Positions 1 through 8,732 are shown, counted from the stretch's first letter. The stretch: 64,000 nucleotides of DNA from an uncultured Sphingomonadaceae bacterium (GCA_937996655.1 CALKUK010000015.1:186001-250000), one strand, 5' to 3'. Numbers and translations are program-made. Notes: a model not told the origin generated them from the sequence alone.

Positions 1-1
1 G

Positions 2-334
2 GTCGATTGGGATGGCGACTTCGGCAAGCAATTTGCCGAGAACATCCTTGAGGAAGTCGCGCAGCGCCTGATGCCCGACCTGAAAGAACGCATCGTCACC
101 CAGTTCCACTATGCGCCGACCGATTTCGGGCGGGATTTGTCTGCCAACCTCGGCAGCGCCTTCAGCCTGGAGCCGGTCCTGTGGCAGAGCGCCTGGTTCC
201 GCGCCCACAACCGCGATGATGTGATCGACAATCTCTATTTTGTCGGCGCAGGCACCCATCCGGGCGCAGGCATCCCCGGCGTGGTCGGCAGCGCGAAGGC
301 GACGGCGGCGCTGATGTTGGAAGATCTGGCCTGA
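2..334 (+). CDS. crtI: Phytoene desaturase CrtI, C-terminal end (5' truncated by window edge)
   Basis: This is the last 110 residues of a CrtI-type phytoene desaturase, the FAD enzyme that adds double bonds to phytoene on the way to coloured carotenoids. The frame is open from base 2. The C-terminal signature FVGAGTHPGAGIPGVVGSAK, typical of CrtI-family carotenoid oxidoreductases and part of the FAD/membrane-binding end, is at about 237-296. The gene is followed on the same strand by a LOG-family gene and crtB, so it is probably the first visible gene of a crt operon. Which CrtI subtype it is (number of desaturation steps) cannot be judged from this fragment. Confidence 0.9.
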   Translation, partial: VDWDGDFGKQFAENILEEVAQRLMPDLKERIVTQFHYAPTDFGRDLSANLGSAFSLEPVLWQSAWFRAHNRDDVIDNLYFVGAGTHPGAGIPGVVGSAKATAALMLEDLA

Positions 335-375
335 CGTCTCGACTTTGCGGGGCAGGACCGGCTAGGGAAGCGCGC

Positions 376-957
376 ATGAAACGCATCGCCGTCTATTGCG
401 GGTCTGCGACCCCGGCCGACCCTGTCTATATCGAAACCGCGCGCCTTGTCGGGCGGACGCTTGCTGAAAAGGGCATTGGCGTCGTTTATGGCGGCGGACG
501 CCTCGGCCTGATGGGTGCCGTCGCCGACAGCGCACTGGCCGCGGGTGGCGAGGTGATCGGTGTCATCCCGGAAGCGCTGGTCGGCAGCGAAGTCGCCCAC
601 AAAGGCTGCACGGAATTACACGTCGTGCCTGGCATGCATGAGCGCAAGCGCATGTTCACCGACCTGTCGGACGGCTTCCTCACCATCCCCGGCGGCGTCG
701 GCACGATGGATGAGCTTTGGGAAGCGATCAGCTGGGCGCAGCTTGGCTATCACGCAAAGCCGGTCGGGCTACTCAACGCAGCTGGCTTTTACGATAAGCT
801 GATCGAATTCAACGCGCATATGATTTCGGTCGGCTTCATTCGGGATCAGCATAAGGGCATCCTGATCGCCGACGACCAGTTGGAGCGTCTGCTCACCCGC
901 ATGTCGATGTACGAGCCGCATCAGCCCATCTTTGCGATGACATCGGAAGACCTTTGA
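376..957 (+). CDS. LOG family protein (nucleoside 5'-monophosphate phosphoribohydrolase type)
   Basis: 193 residues of the lysine-decarboxylase-like LOG fold. Family members hydrolyse nucleoside 5'-monophosphates (including cytokinin riboside monophosphates) to free base and ribose 5-phosphate. The signature PGGVGTMDE is at residues 105-113, with the glycine-rich GGGRLGLMG at 39-47 and the ERKRMF segment near 89-94 that supplies the catalytic arginine in characterised members. ATG at 376 follows an AGGGAAG ribosome site. It lies between crtI and crtB and its stop runs into the crtB ribosome site, which suggests co-transcription. A role in carotenoid synthesis is not implied by the family; base salvage is the safer guess. 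Confidence 0.9.
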   Translation: MKRIAVYCGSATPADPVYIETARLVGRTLAEKGIGVVYGGGRLGLMGAVADSALAAGGEVIGVIPEALVGSEVAHKGCTELHVVPGMHERKRMFTDLSDGFLTIPGGVGTMDELWEAISWAQLGYHAKPVGLLNAAGFYDKLIEFNAHMISVGFIRDQHKGILIADDQLERLLTRMSMYEPHQPIFAMTSEDL

Positions 958-959
958 CG

Positions 960-1844
960 ATGGACCGCGCCGCCTTGGTAGAGACGGCGCGCGACAGCAT
1001 CGCCAAGGGCTCCAAATCCTTTGCACTCGCCTCCAAGCTGTTTGCGCCCGACGTCCGCGCGCGCGCATGGCTGCTCTACAGTTGGTGCCGCAAGTGCGAT
1101 GACATTGCCGACGGGCAAGACCATGGCGGCGCGCTGACCAAGGTCGAGGACCCCGCCGAACGGCTGGCCTTCCTGCGCGACATGACGGAACGGGCACTTG
1201 CAGGCGAGACGACCGGCGATCCGGCATTTGATGCACTTGGCCTCGTCGCCAAGGAATGCGCCCTGCCCGCAGAGTGGCCGCGTGACCTGATTCAGGGGTT
1301 TGCCATGGATGCGGCGGACTTCTCTCCGCGCGACGAAGCAGAGCTGCTTACCTATTGTTATCATGTGGCCGGCGTTGTCGGGCTGATGATGGCGGTCATC
1401 ATGGGCGTCTCACCCAAGGATGCGGACACACTCAAACGCGCCAATGATCTGGGCCTGGCCTTCCAGTTGGCCAATATCGCGCGCGACATCCGCGAGGATG
1501 CCGATGCCGGACGCTGCTATGTCCCCGCAGAGTGGCTCACCGCGGCGGGCATTCCCCCGGGCGCGCATATGATGGCAGAGCACCGCGCAGCGATGGCAAC
1601 CATTGCACAGCGGCTGGCGGACCTGTCCGCAGGCTATGAAGCGAGCGCCCGCATCGGGGCGCGGCGCCTGCCCTTCCGATCGCGCTGGGCTGTGCTCTCT
1701 GCCGCCGGCATCTATGGCGATATCGCCCGCGAAGTCGCACGGCGGGGCGAAACAGCGTGGGATGATCGCGTGGTCACGTCAAAGGCGGCCAAAGTCGGCT
1801 GGGTCACGCGGGCTTTGGTTGGGGCCGTGATCAGGCCACGCTGA
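960..1844 (+). CDS. crtB: Phytoene synthase CrtB
   Basis: 294 residues of the squalene/phytoene synthase family, which condenses two geranylgeranyl diphosphates to phytoene, the first step of C40 carotenoid synthesis. Both aspartate-rich Mg-diphosphate motifs are present: DDIAD at residues 47-51 and NIARDIRED at 172-180. I chose ATG 960, 9 bases after GGAAGA; a TTG at 954 in the same frame is less likely. It follows the LOG gene with a 2-base gap and crtI further upstream. Its 3' end overlaps the convergent acyltransferase gene by 14 bases. Confidence 0.93.
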   Translation: MDRAALVETARDSIAKGSKSFALASKLFAPDVRARAWLLYSWCRKCDDIADGQDHGGALTKVEDPAERLAFLRDMTERALAGETTGDPAFDALGLVAKECALPAEWPRDLIQGFAMDAADFSPRDEAELLTYCYHVAGVVGLMMAVIMGVSPKDADTLKRANDLGLAFQLANIARDIREDADAGRCYVPAEWLTAAGIPPGAHMMAEHRAAMATIAQRLADLSAGYEASARIGARRLPFRSRWAVLSAAGIYGDIAREVARRGETAWDDRVVTSKAAKVGWVTRALVGAVIRPR

Positions 1845-3027
1845 TGGCGTTGCGGTCCGATGCCGCCAATCGCTTGTGCGGCATCCCCAGCACTTCCCCG
1901 AACAGCGGCACTGCCCGCGCCAAGGCCCAGGCCGCCCAGCAACTCGTCAGAACCAGCACCACCAGCAGGCCAAAGGCAGGCAGGCCGACAATGCCCGCCT
2001 CCCGCATCGCCCAGCCTGCCAGAACGATAACCGTTTGATGGATGACATAGGCTGGAAAAATCGCGAGCGCCAAAGTCTGCCGCCAAGGGTGGTCCCGGTT
2101 GAAGATGACATCCGCCAGATGGAGCGCGACGGGTAGCATCGCCCAAGCCATACCGGTGTCAGCGGCAACCTGCGCCGTCATGATGAGCCGTGACGGCGTG
2201 TCGACCGGCAGCGCAACCCCGATCCATATGGCGGCCAGACAGAGGAGCGACAGAACCAACGCGACGCGCCAGATGCGCCGCACCGCCGCCCAGACCTGCG
2301 GGAAGTGCGCCAGCGCAAAGCCGAGCAGGAAGGCCGGGATATAGTGGATGTCGCCGATGAGATCAGAATAGCGGCTGGCATCATCCAGATGGACGGCCAT
2401 CAGCCCCAGTCGCCCGGTGAGCAGCACCAGCAGCGGCAAATAGAGCAGACGTCCCCCCCGACACAGCCAAGCCAAAGCGGGTTCAAGGCGCGCCTTCCAG
2501 TCCGGCCAGAGGATCAGCGCAGCCGCCAGCAGGCCGGTATAGGCCCATAGGTAGCCGAGGAACCAGAGATGCTCCCAATTCGGGAAAAACTGACCGGCGA
2601 TTTTATGAAAGGCAAATTCCTCATGGGTCAGAAAATGGAGCATCGACTGGTGATGCCCGCCCATTTCCATCCGAACCCACCCCTGCGGCGGCACAAGGAT
2701 GAGCGTCCCGAACAGAAGCGGGATCAGCAAGCGCCGGCTGCGTTCCCCAAAGAAGGCCCCGACCGACGCAAAGCGCTGCAACATGGCAGCGGAGGCAAAG
2801 CCCGAAACGGCGAAGATCACCATCAGCCGCCAGGGCGAGACAGCGGCAATGGGATAGGCCAGCCATGGCTCAATTTCCGGCGATTTCACGAGCCAATGGC
2901 CCGGCGCAAAATAGAGGCCGATGTGATAGAGGATCAGGATGGCGAACGCGCCGATGCGGAGCCAGTCCAGCCCGAAATGGCGCCCGATCCGCCCGGTTTC
3001 GACATTCCCCTGCACGTTGCAACGCAC
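1831..3027 (-). CDS. Acyltransferase family 3 (OafA/YrhL-like) integral membrane protein
   Basis: About 398 residues, mostly hydrophobic, of the acyltransferase-3 family: polytopic inner-membrane enzymes that transfer acyl groups to sugars, glycolipids or other exported molecules. The N terminus carries the typical opening GLDWLRIGAFAILILYHIG, with R and H in the first membrane segment; many further hydrophobic helices follow, and the C terminus is basic. The frame is open further upstream to 3201, but that part looks non-coding and would run into the ispG start; GTG at 3027 (or 3015) fits better. The acceptor is unknown. Position next to crtB raises acylated carotenoids as one possibility, not shown by the sequence. 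Confidence 0.8.
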   Translation of the reverse strand: MRCNVQGNVETGRIGRHFGLDWLRIGAFAILILYHIGLYFAPGHWLVKSPEIEPWLAYPIAAVSPWRLMVIFAVSGFASAAMLQRFASVGAFFGERSRRLLIPLLFGTLILVPPQGWVRMEMGGHHQSMLHFLTHEEFAFHKIAGQFFPNWEHLWFLGYLWAYTGLLAAALILWPDWKARLEPALAWLCRGGRLLYLPLLVLLTGRLGLMAVHLDDASRYSDLIGDIHYIPAFLLGFALAHFPQVWAAVRRIWRVALVLSLLCLAAIWIGVALPVDTPSRLIMTAQVAADTGMAWAMLPVALHLADVIFNRDHPWRQTLALAIFPAYVIHQTVIVLAGWAMREAGIVGLPAFGLLVVLVLTSCWAAWALARAVPLFGEVLGMPHKRLAASDRNAISVA

Positions 3028-3124
3028 CCTTGCTTCCCGCCCTCCCAACGCTTTGGAGGCCTTCGAGTTTTTAAAGTGCAGGACTGAAGATTGATTTAAG
3101 GACGATTTGCCCTGTTTTGCGCCT

Positions 3125-3153
3125 TTGCCTCGGCGCGCGCCTGCCTGTATAGG
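3125..3153 (+). promoter_or_regulatory. Predicted sigma70-type promoter for ispG
   Basis: TTGCCT (3125-3130), a 17-base spacer and TATAGG (3148-3153). Transcription would start near 3160, directly at the ATG at 3161, so the ispG message may be leaderless; no ribosome site precedes the ATG. Confidence 0.45.
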
Positions 3154-3160
3154 CGCACCC

Positions 3161-4300
3161 ATGTCTTCGATCCGCCCCTGGCGCGACATAGCGCGCCGCA
3201 CATCCCGTCAGATCATGGTTGGCAATGTGCCCGTTGGTGGCAATGCGCCCATCACCGTCCAGACGATGACCAACACCCTCACCTCTGACGCCAAGGCGAC
3301 GATCGATCAGATCCGCCGCTGCGAGGATGCGGGCGCAGACATCATCCGCGTCTCCTGCCCCGATGTGGAATCGACAGCGGCACTGAAAGACATCGTCCGC
3401 GCGGCGCGCGTGCCGATCGTGGCAGACATCCATTTCCATTATAAGCGCGCGCTGGAAGCCGCCGATGCAGGGGCGGCCTGTCTGCGCATCAATCCCGGCA
3501 ATATCGGGTCGGCGGAACGCGTGAACGAAGTCGTCAACGCGGCCAAAGCCAATGGCTGCGCGATCCGCATCGGCGTAAATGCAGGCAGCCTTGAGAAGGA
3601 CCTGCTCGAAAAATATGGCGAGCCCTGCCCCGAAGCGCTGATCGAGTCCGCGCTCGACCATATCAAGCTGCTGCAGGACCGCGATTTTCACGAATATAAG
3701 GTGGCGGTCAAAGCGTCGGACGCGTTCCTCGCAGTTGCGGCCTATATGGGCCTCGCCGAAGCGGTCGATTGCCCGCTGCATCTGGGCATTACCGAAGCGG
3801 GCGGTCTGATCGGCGGCACAGTGAAGTCTGCCATCGGCATCGGCAACATGCTTTGGGCTGGCATTGGTGACACGATCCGCGTCTCGCTCTCCGCCGAGCC
3901 GGAAGAAGAAGTCCGCGTCGGCTATGAAATTCTGAAAACCTTGGGCCTGCGCACGCGCGGCGTCCGCGTCGTCTCCTGCCCCAGCTGCGCACGGCAGGGC
4001 TTTGACGTGATCCGCACCGTCCAGAAACTCGAAGATGCGCTCCAGCACATCAAGACGCCAATGAGCCTCTCCGTCCTCGGCTGCGTCGTCAACGGCCCCG
4101 GCGAGGCACGCGAAACCGATATCGGCATCACCGGCGGCGGCAATGGCAAGCACATGGTCTACCTCGCCGGCGTCACAGACCACCATGTCGAAGACGACGC
4201 GATGGTCGCGCATATCGTGAAGCTCGTCGAAGCCAAGGCGGCGGAAATCGACGCGGGCAGCGCGGTGAGCATGGACACGCTGCACGGGAAGGCCGCGTAA
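3161..4300 (+). CDS. ispG: 4-hydroxy-3-methylbut-2-enyl-diphosphate synthase IspG (GcpE)
   Basis: 379 residues. IspG is the penultimate enzyme of the MEP isoprenoid pathway, a [4Fe-4S] protein converting methylerythritol cyclodiphosphate to HMBPP; it supplies the precursors used by the carotenoid genes next door. The C-terminal cluster ligands are visible in SCPSCARQG and GCVVNGPGEA, and the N-terminal TIM barrel begins with VPVGGNAPITVQTMTNT. Length fits the bacterial short form. ATG at 3161 was chosen over an in-frame codon at 3107 because of family alignment and the predicted promoter just upstream. The EamA gene follows after 14 bases. Confidence 0.96.
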   Translation: MSSIRPWRDIARRTSRQIMVGNVPVGGNAPITVQTMTNTLTSDAKATIDQIRRCEDAGADIIRVSCPDVESTAALKDIVRAARVPIVADIHFHYKRALEAADAGAACLRINPGNIGSAERVNEVVNAAKANGCAIRIGVNAGSLEKDLLEKYGEPCPEALIESALDHIKLLQDRDFHEYKVAVKASDAFLAVAAYMGLAEAVDCPLHLGITEAGGLIGGTVKSAIGIGNMLWAGIGDTIRVSLSAEPEEEVRVGYEILKTLGLRTRGVRVVSCPSCARQGFDVIRTVQKLEDALQHIKTPMSLSVLGCVVNGPGEARETDIGITGGGNGKHMVYLAGVTDHHVEDDAMVAHIVKLVEAKAAEIDAGSAVSMDTLHGKAA

Positions 4301-4314
4301 GCGAACCTTTTCTT

Positions 4315-5211
4315 TTGACCTCTCCCCGCACGCACCTTCCCGCCGCCCATCTGCTGCTCGCTGTCCTTATCATGGCGGTGTGGGGGACGAACTTTGTCGT
4401 CATCAAATTTGCGCTGGCGCATCTGCCGCCGTTGACGTTGGCGTTGCTGCGTTTTTCGCTCGCCTTCTTCCCGCTAGCCTTCTTCCTGCCGCGTCCAAAG
4501 GTGGGCTGGGGCAACCTCGCCGCTTATGGCATGCTTATCGGCGCGGGCCAGTTCGGCGTGCTGTTCACCGCGATGCGCGCAGACATCACGCCGGGGCTCG
4601 CCTCGCTGGTCGTCCAGACGCAGGTCTTCTTCACGATCTTCCTGTCGATGCGGCTGACCGGAGAGCGGGTCGCGCTTTACCAGATTGTCGCCTTGCTGAT
4701 CGCGGGCTGTGGCCTTGCGACCATCGCGCTCCACACCGATGGCACCGCAACGCCGCTCGGCCTCGCGCTGGTGCTGGTCGCCGCGTTCAGCTGGTCGAGC
4801 GGGAACATGGTGTCGCGCAAGGCGGGGCCGCAGAACATGTTGGCCTATGTCGTCTGGTCGAGCGTCTTTGCTGTGCCGCCGCTGCTGATCTTCGCTTTGC
4901 TGCTCGAAGGGCCAACGCGCATGTTGGCGGGCATCCGTGCCGCTGATGCCGCGACTTGGGGTGCCGTCGCTTGGCAATCGGTGGGAAATACGATGTTCGG
5001 CTACGCTGCCTGGGGCTGGCTGCTCAATCGGCATCCGGCCGCGATGGTCGCGCCGATGGCGTTGATGGTCCCGGTCTTCGGGCTCGGGGCCTCGGCCCTT
5101 CTGCTAGGCGAACCGCTCCAGCCATGGAAACTCACCGCCTTCGCGCTCGTCATGGCGGGCCTGTCGGTCGGAATGTTGTGGCCAAGGATCAAACAGAGGT
5201 TGAAGATATGA
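4315..5211 (+). CDS. EamA/DMT-family transporter
   Basis: 298 residues with about ten membrane segments in two EamA repeats, typical of the drug/metabolite transporter superfamily, whose members mostly export amino acids and small metabolites. The first helix has AVWGTNFVVIKFAL, close to the family pattern WGxNFVxIK, and a positively charged tail WPRIKQRLKI ends the protein. The reading frame starts with TTG at 4315, 14 bases after ispG. Its stop overlaps the ATG of the acetyltransferase (ATGA), so the two are translationally coupled. Substrate cannot be told. Confidence 0.87.
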   Translation: MTSPRTHLPAAHLLLAVLIMAVWGTNFVVIKFALAHLPPLTLALLRFSLAFFPLAFFLPRPKVGWGNLAAYGMLIGAGQFGVLFTAMRADITPGLASLVVQTQVFFTIFLSMRLTGERVALYQIVALLIAGCGLATIALHTDGTATPLGLALVLVAAFSWSSGNMVSRKAGPQNMLAYVVWSSVFAVPPLLIFALLLEGPTRMLAGIRAADAATWGAVAWQSVGNTMFGYAAWGWLLNRHPAAMVAPMALMVPVFGLGASALLLGEPLQPWKLTAFALVMAGLSVGMLWPRIKQRLKI

Positions 5212-5693
5212 CGCTTTCCATCCGCGTCGCCACGCGCGACGATATTGGCCTGATTGCCCAGTTCATCCGCGCGCTGGCAGAGTATGAAAAGCTGCTCCAC
5301 GAGGTCCGCTTTGATGAGGCGGTGCTGGCCGAAAAGCTGTTCGGCGCACGCCCCTATGCGGAAGTCCTGATCGGAGAGATCGACGGCACAGCACAGGGTT
5401 TCGCCTTGTTCTTCCACAATTTTTCCACCTTTGAGGGCAAGCCCGGCATCTATCTGGAAGACTTGTTCGTGACGCCGGAAGCGCGCGGCTCAGGCCTTGG
5501 CACCGCGCTGCTGGCGGAGCTGGCGCGGCTGGCGGTGGAGCGGGATTGCGCGCGGCTCGACTGGTCGGTGCTCGATTGGAATGAACCCTCCATCGGTTTC
5601 TACAAGGCCTTGGGGGCCAAGGCGCTGGACGAATGGACCGGCTTCCGGCTGGAAGGGGCCGCCCTTTCGGAACTCGCGGCGCGCAGGGGTTGA
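5208..5693 (+). CDS. GNAT N-acetyltransferase, SSAT/thialysine acetyltransferase-like
   Basis: 161 residues of the GNAT fold. The acetyl-CoA loop is in LEDLFVTPEARGSGLGTALL (RGSGLG), and the C-terminal LDWNEPSIGFYKALGA matches the spermidine/spermine N1-acetyltransferase and thialysine N-acetyltransferase branch. It probably acetylates a small polyamine- or lysine-like amine. Start ATG 5208 overlaps the stop of the upstream exporter, so modification and export of a small amine or amino acid could be linked; that is inference. Confidence 0.85.
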   Translation: MTLSIRVATRDDIGLIAQFIRALAEYEKLLHEVRFDEAVLAEKLFGARPYAEVLIGEIDGTAQGFALFFHNFSTFEGKPGIYLEDLFVTPEARGSGLGTALLAELARLAVERDCARLDWSVLDWNEPSIGFYKALGAKALDEWTGFRLEGAALSELAARRG

Positions 5694-5761
5694 ACGTCCG
5701 CTCTGCCTCCCCATCTTGAACCCATACCGGCGGCAACACCCCGCCGAGGTGAGAAGACCCC

Positions 5762-6469
5762 ATGATTGACGTTCGACCCTTTGGCGGCCTTGGCCATGCG
5801 GACCATGGCTGGCTCAATGCGCGCCACCATTTCAGCTTTGCAAATTATCATGACCCTGCCCGCATGGGTTGGGGCGCGATCCGCGTGTGGAATGATGATG
5901 AGATTGGCGCCAAGACGGGCTTCCCCCCGCACGGCCATGCCGACATGGAAATCATCACCTATGTCCGCACAGGGGCGATAAGCCACCGCGACAGCCTGGG
6001 CAATGAAGGCCGGACACCCGGCGGCGATGTTCAGGTGATGAGCGCAGGCACGGGCATTCAGCACGCCGAATATAATCTGGAAACAGAGACAACGACCCTC
6101 TTCCAGATCTGGGTGTTGCCTGATGCGCGTGGCGGCGAACCCAGCTGGGGCCAGCGCGCCTTTCCCAAGAGCAACCGCGCAGGACAATGGGTGACACTCG
6201 CCAGTGGCAAGGACGAGAAGAACGGCGACGGGGATGCGCTGCCCATTCGTGCCGACGCCCAAGTGCTTGGCGCAACCGTGAAAGCCGGAGAGACGCTGAC
6301 CTATGACGCAGACCCTGCGCGGCACATCTACCTAGTGCCCGCGACAGGCCGGATCACCGTCAACGGTGTGTCCGCCAACGCCCGCGACGGCATTGCGATT
6401 ACTGGCGAAACGCGATTGGTGATTGAAGCTGAGGACGAGGCGGAACTGGTGCTGGTGGACGCCAGATAA
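5762..6469 (+). CDS. Pirin family protein (YhaK-like bicupin)
   Basis: 235 residues with the pirin N-terminal cupin. Metal-site residues are seen in FPPHGHADMEIITYV and GTGIQHAEYN (three His and a Glu expected to bind one metal). The C-terminal half is a second, less conserved cupin-like domain. Some pirins oxidise quercetin in vitro, but the cellular role is generally unknown. ATG 5762 follows a GAGGTGAGAAG purine run. The gene stands alone; the 3' side runs into an inverted repeat shared with the convergent GST gene. Confidence 0.9.
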   Translation: MIDVRPFGGLGHADHGWLNARHHFSFANYHDPARMGWGAIRVWNDDEIGAKTGFPPHGHADMEIITYVRTGAISHRDSLGNEGRTPGGDVQVMSAGTGIQHAEYNLETETTTLFQIWVLPDARGGEPSWGQRAFPKSNRAGQWVTLASGKDEKNGDGDALPIRADAQVLGATVKAGETLTYDADPARHIYLVPATGRITVNGVSANARDGIAITGETRLVIEAEDEAELVLVDAR

Positions 6470-6481
6470 GGCTGCCCTCAA

Positions 6482-6591
6482 TCCGTTTGTCCTGAGCTTG
6501 TCGAGCCGAAGGCAACCGAAGGTCAACGACAGTCCTTGACTGTTCACCAAAGGCAGAAGGACGGCGCTTCGACAGGCTCAGCGCAAACGGA
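6482..6591. repeat. Dispersed inverted repeat (family A, copy 1)
   Basis: Imperfect inverted repeat between convergent genes. Left arm (6482-6505) has the core CCTGAGCTTGTCGA; right arm (6567-6591) reads CTTCGACAGGCTCAG, its near complement. A small inner hairpin (GTCAA..TTGAC) lies between. A second copy of the family is at 38186-38294. Possible bidirectional terminator. Confidence 0.75.
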
Positions 6592-6599
6592 GTGGGTTG

Positions 6600-7286
6600 T
6601 TACCCCGTCCGGTAATCCGCAATGACCTGTCCGGCGGCGCGGAGCTCAGCCTCATGGCCGGCTTCCCGCCAGCTTTCGGCGAGCGCCTCTGCTTCCCATT
6701 GCAGCATCGCGGGATGGGCGATGATGTGGTCGACCCACGCCTGCCCGGCCGCGCCGACATCCAGACCATAGGTCCGCACGCGATACGCCACCGGCGCAAA
6801 GAAAGCGTCCGCCGCGCTGAATTCAGCCCCCGCCAGATAGGGGCCACCAAAGCGGGACACGCCTTCCGCAAACAACTCCGCAATGCGGGCCACATTGGCT
6901 TTCAGTGCGTCCGACATTGGCTTGGGCTTCACCCGCACGCCGACATTCATGGTGCAATCATTGCGCAGCGCAGCGAAGCCGGAATGCATTTCAACGACCG
7001 CGCATTGCGCCCAGGCGCGGGCATCGGCGTCCTTGGGCCAGACACCGTCATGCCGGTCTGCCAGATAGAGGGTGATGCCAAGGGAATCATGGATCGTCCG
7101 GCCTTCATGCCGCAGCACAGGCACTTGGCCAGTGGGGGAGAAGCTGCGGAACTCCTCATAATTGCTGGGCTTGGTGAAGGGTTCCAGTTGATCCTCAAAA
7201 GGCAGGCCCAGTCCCTTCATCAGCATCCAGGGTCGCAGCGACCAGCTGGAATAATTCCGGTTGGCAGTGATCAGCGTGTAGGTCAT
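6600..7286 (-). CDS. Glutathione S-transferase family protein
   Basis: 228 residues with a thioredoxin-like N-terminal half and an all-helical C-terminal half. The start ANRNYSSWSLRPWMLMKGLG is typical of one alphaproteobacterial GST branch; the serines in NYSSWS are candidate glutathione-activating residues, and GQVPVL with the following DSLGI correspond to the cis-proline and Glu/Asp-Ser glutathione-binding motifs. ATG 7286 overlaps the stop of the upstream MFS gene (ATGA), so the two genes form a coupled pair. The open frame continues upstream to 7580 but that part is MFS shadow. Confidence 0.88.
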   Translation of the reverse strand: MTYTLITANRNYSSWSLRPWMLMKGLGLPFEDQLEPFTKPSNYEEFRSFSPTGQVPVLRHEGRTIHDSLGITLYLADRHDGVWPKDADARAWAQCAVVEMHSGFAALRNDCTMNVGVRVKPKPMSDALKANVARIAELFAEGVSRFGGPYLAGAEFSAADAFFAPVAYRVRTYGLDVGAAGQAWVDHIIAHPAMLQWEAEALAESWREAGHEAELRAAGQVIADYRTG

Positions 7287-8575
7287 GCAGGCTCCAGTCC
7301 GAGCGGACGATCTAGGTCTGCCCGGATATGCCGCGCCGCCAGCCAATAGTGAAGCCCCGCCCAAAGGTAGAAACAGGACAGCACGCCCATGGCAAGCGTC
7401 AGCCCATCGCCCGGCGTGGCCGCCGATTTGGTGAAGTGATCGCTGAGTGCACCGAGGATGACAGGGCCGATCCCGCCGCCCACCAGCGAGTAGATCATGT
7501 TGGTGAAGGCCGAGCCCGTCGCGCGCATCCGGGGATGGAGCATATTCTGAAATGTGCCGAATGTGGGCCCCAAATAGCAATATTGCGCGAGCGCCGACAC
7601 GCCGATGAGGAGGATCGCCATTGTCGCTGTGTCACGCGATACCGCGAGCAGGAACAGCGGTGTGGAAAGGGTAAGCGTGATGGCGGGCACAAGGGCATAG
7701 CTGCGCCGGTCCCGCTTGGCCCAGCGGTCTGCCAGCAACCCTGCCCCAACGACGCTGACCGCCGCAGGCAGCGCCGCGACCAGCCCGGAGGTCAGCCCCG
7801 CCTGCACCAGCGAGAAGCCGAATTTCCGCATGAAGAGCGAGGCCATGAAGGCGTTCAACCCAAAGCCGACGAGCGAGGCGACGGCCGATCCGATCAACAT
7901 GTGCCGCATCGTCGGCCAGCTGAAATAGCGGGCGATGACCCGCAGCATGGGCGGGACATCGTCTGTCTTCGCGACCGCATCATGCTGGCCGCGTGTCGGT
8001 TCCTCAACGAACAAATGCAGCGCAATGGCGAGAAGGAAGCCGGGGATTGCGGCGCAATAGAGCGCCATCTGCCAGCCATAGCTGTGCGCGATGAGCGACC
8101 CGCCTGCCGCCCCGATGAAGGCACCGAGCGGCGGGGACAGCATCGACACCGAAATCGCTGTGGCGCGCTTCTCCGGCGGGAAATAGTCCGAGATCACCGA
8201 AGACGTAGACGGCAAGCCCACCGCCTCCCCCACGCCCACGCCGATGCGCGCGGTGAGCAGCTGGGCAAAGTTGGTCGCAAAGCCCGTTGCCGCCGTCGCG
8301 ATGGACCAGAACAGGGTGCCGAAAGAGATGAGCGTCAGGCGACGGTTGCGCTCTGCGATCCGCGCCATAGCAAGGCCGAGCACGACATTGAGCACGGCAA
8401 AGGCGAGGCCGTTGACCAACCCGATTTGTGTATCGGAAAGGCCGAAGTCCGCCTTGATCGGCTCCACCAGCACATTCATGATGATGCGGTCGATAAAGCC
8501 GACAATGCCGATCGACGTCAGCAGGACGAGCGCCAACACAGGCGACGTCCGTCGCAGCGCGGTCAATCGGGACAT
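7283..8575 (-). CDS. MFS transporter (Spinster-like)
   Basis: 430 residues with twelve predicted membrane helices. The first loop region has DRIIMNVLVEPIKADFGLSDTQ, typical of Spinster-type MFS carriers found in many sphingomonads, and the loop between helices 2 and 3 carries ARIAERNRRLTL, close to the MFS signature. Substrate is unknown; organic anions are a common guess for this branch. The gene precedes and overlaps the GST gene. A family B hairpin repeat lies upstream. Confidence 0.87.
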   Translation of the reverse strand: MSRLTALRRTSPVLALVLLTSIGIVGFIDRIIMNVLVEPIKADFGLSDTQIGLVNGLAFAVLNVVLGLAMARIAERNRRLTLISFGTLFWSIATAATGFATNFAQLLTARIGVGVGEAVGLPSTSSVISDYFPPEKRATAISVSMLSPPLGAFIGAAGGSLIAHSYGWQMALYCAAIPGFLLAIALHLFVEEPTRGQHDAVAKTDDVPPMLRVIARYFSWPTMRHMLIGSAVASLVGFGLNAFMASLFMRKFGFSLVQAGLTSGLVAALPAAVSVVGAGLLADRWAKRDRRSYALVPAITLTLSTPLFLLAVSRDTATMAILLIGVSALAQYCYLGPTFGTFQNMLHPRMRATGSAFTNMIYSLVGGGIGPVILGALSDHFTKSAATPGDGLTLAMGVLSCFYLWAGLHYWLAARHIRADLDRPLGLEPA

Positions 8576-8662
8576 GAACTCTCCTCAGGTTCTTTGTCCC
8601 CTTGTGGCGGGACAGGGGGCTGAGGTGCAAGCGGGATTGTTGGGATGTCTCTATAAGCACCC

Positions 8663-8732
8663 CGTCACCCCAGCGGAGACCGGGGTCTCCCAGTTGGGGC
8701 GCACGAGATGCCAGCCTGCGCTGGCATGACGG
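8663..8732. repeat. Dispersed double-hairpin repeat (family B, copy 1)
   Basis: Two hairpins in tandem: an imperfect one with ACCCC..GGGGT arms (8666-8687), then a perfect one, ATGCCAGC-CTGC-GCTGGCAT (8708-8727). It sits between the VOC gene end and the MFS gene start. Other copies are at 36275-36344 and 57891-57960. Confidence 0.8.

Noticed and set aside
954..959. TTG 954 as the crtB start
   Set aside because: It overlaps the LOG stop and has poor spacing to the ribosome site; ATG 960 fits the GGAAGA spacing and the family alignment.
3071..4285. Long open frame on the minus strand opposite ispG
   Set aside because: It is the mirror of the strongly conserved ispG gene; high GC at the third base gives long antisense frames. 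Similar frames lie opposite rpsA (21745-22938), the MFS gene (7328-8623) and dnaE (33892-35109).
8663..8732. CRISPR-like or transposon-end repeat
   Set aside because: Units are self-complementary hairpins scattered singly across the window, with no spacers, no target duplication and no transposase.
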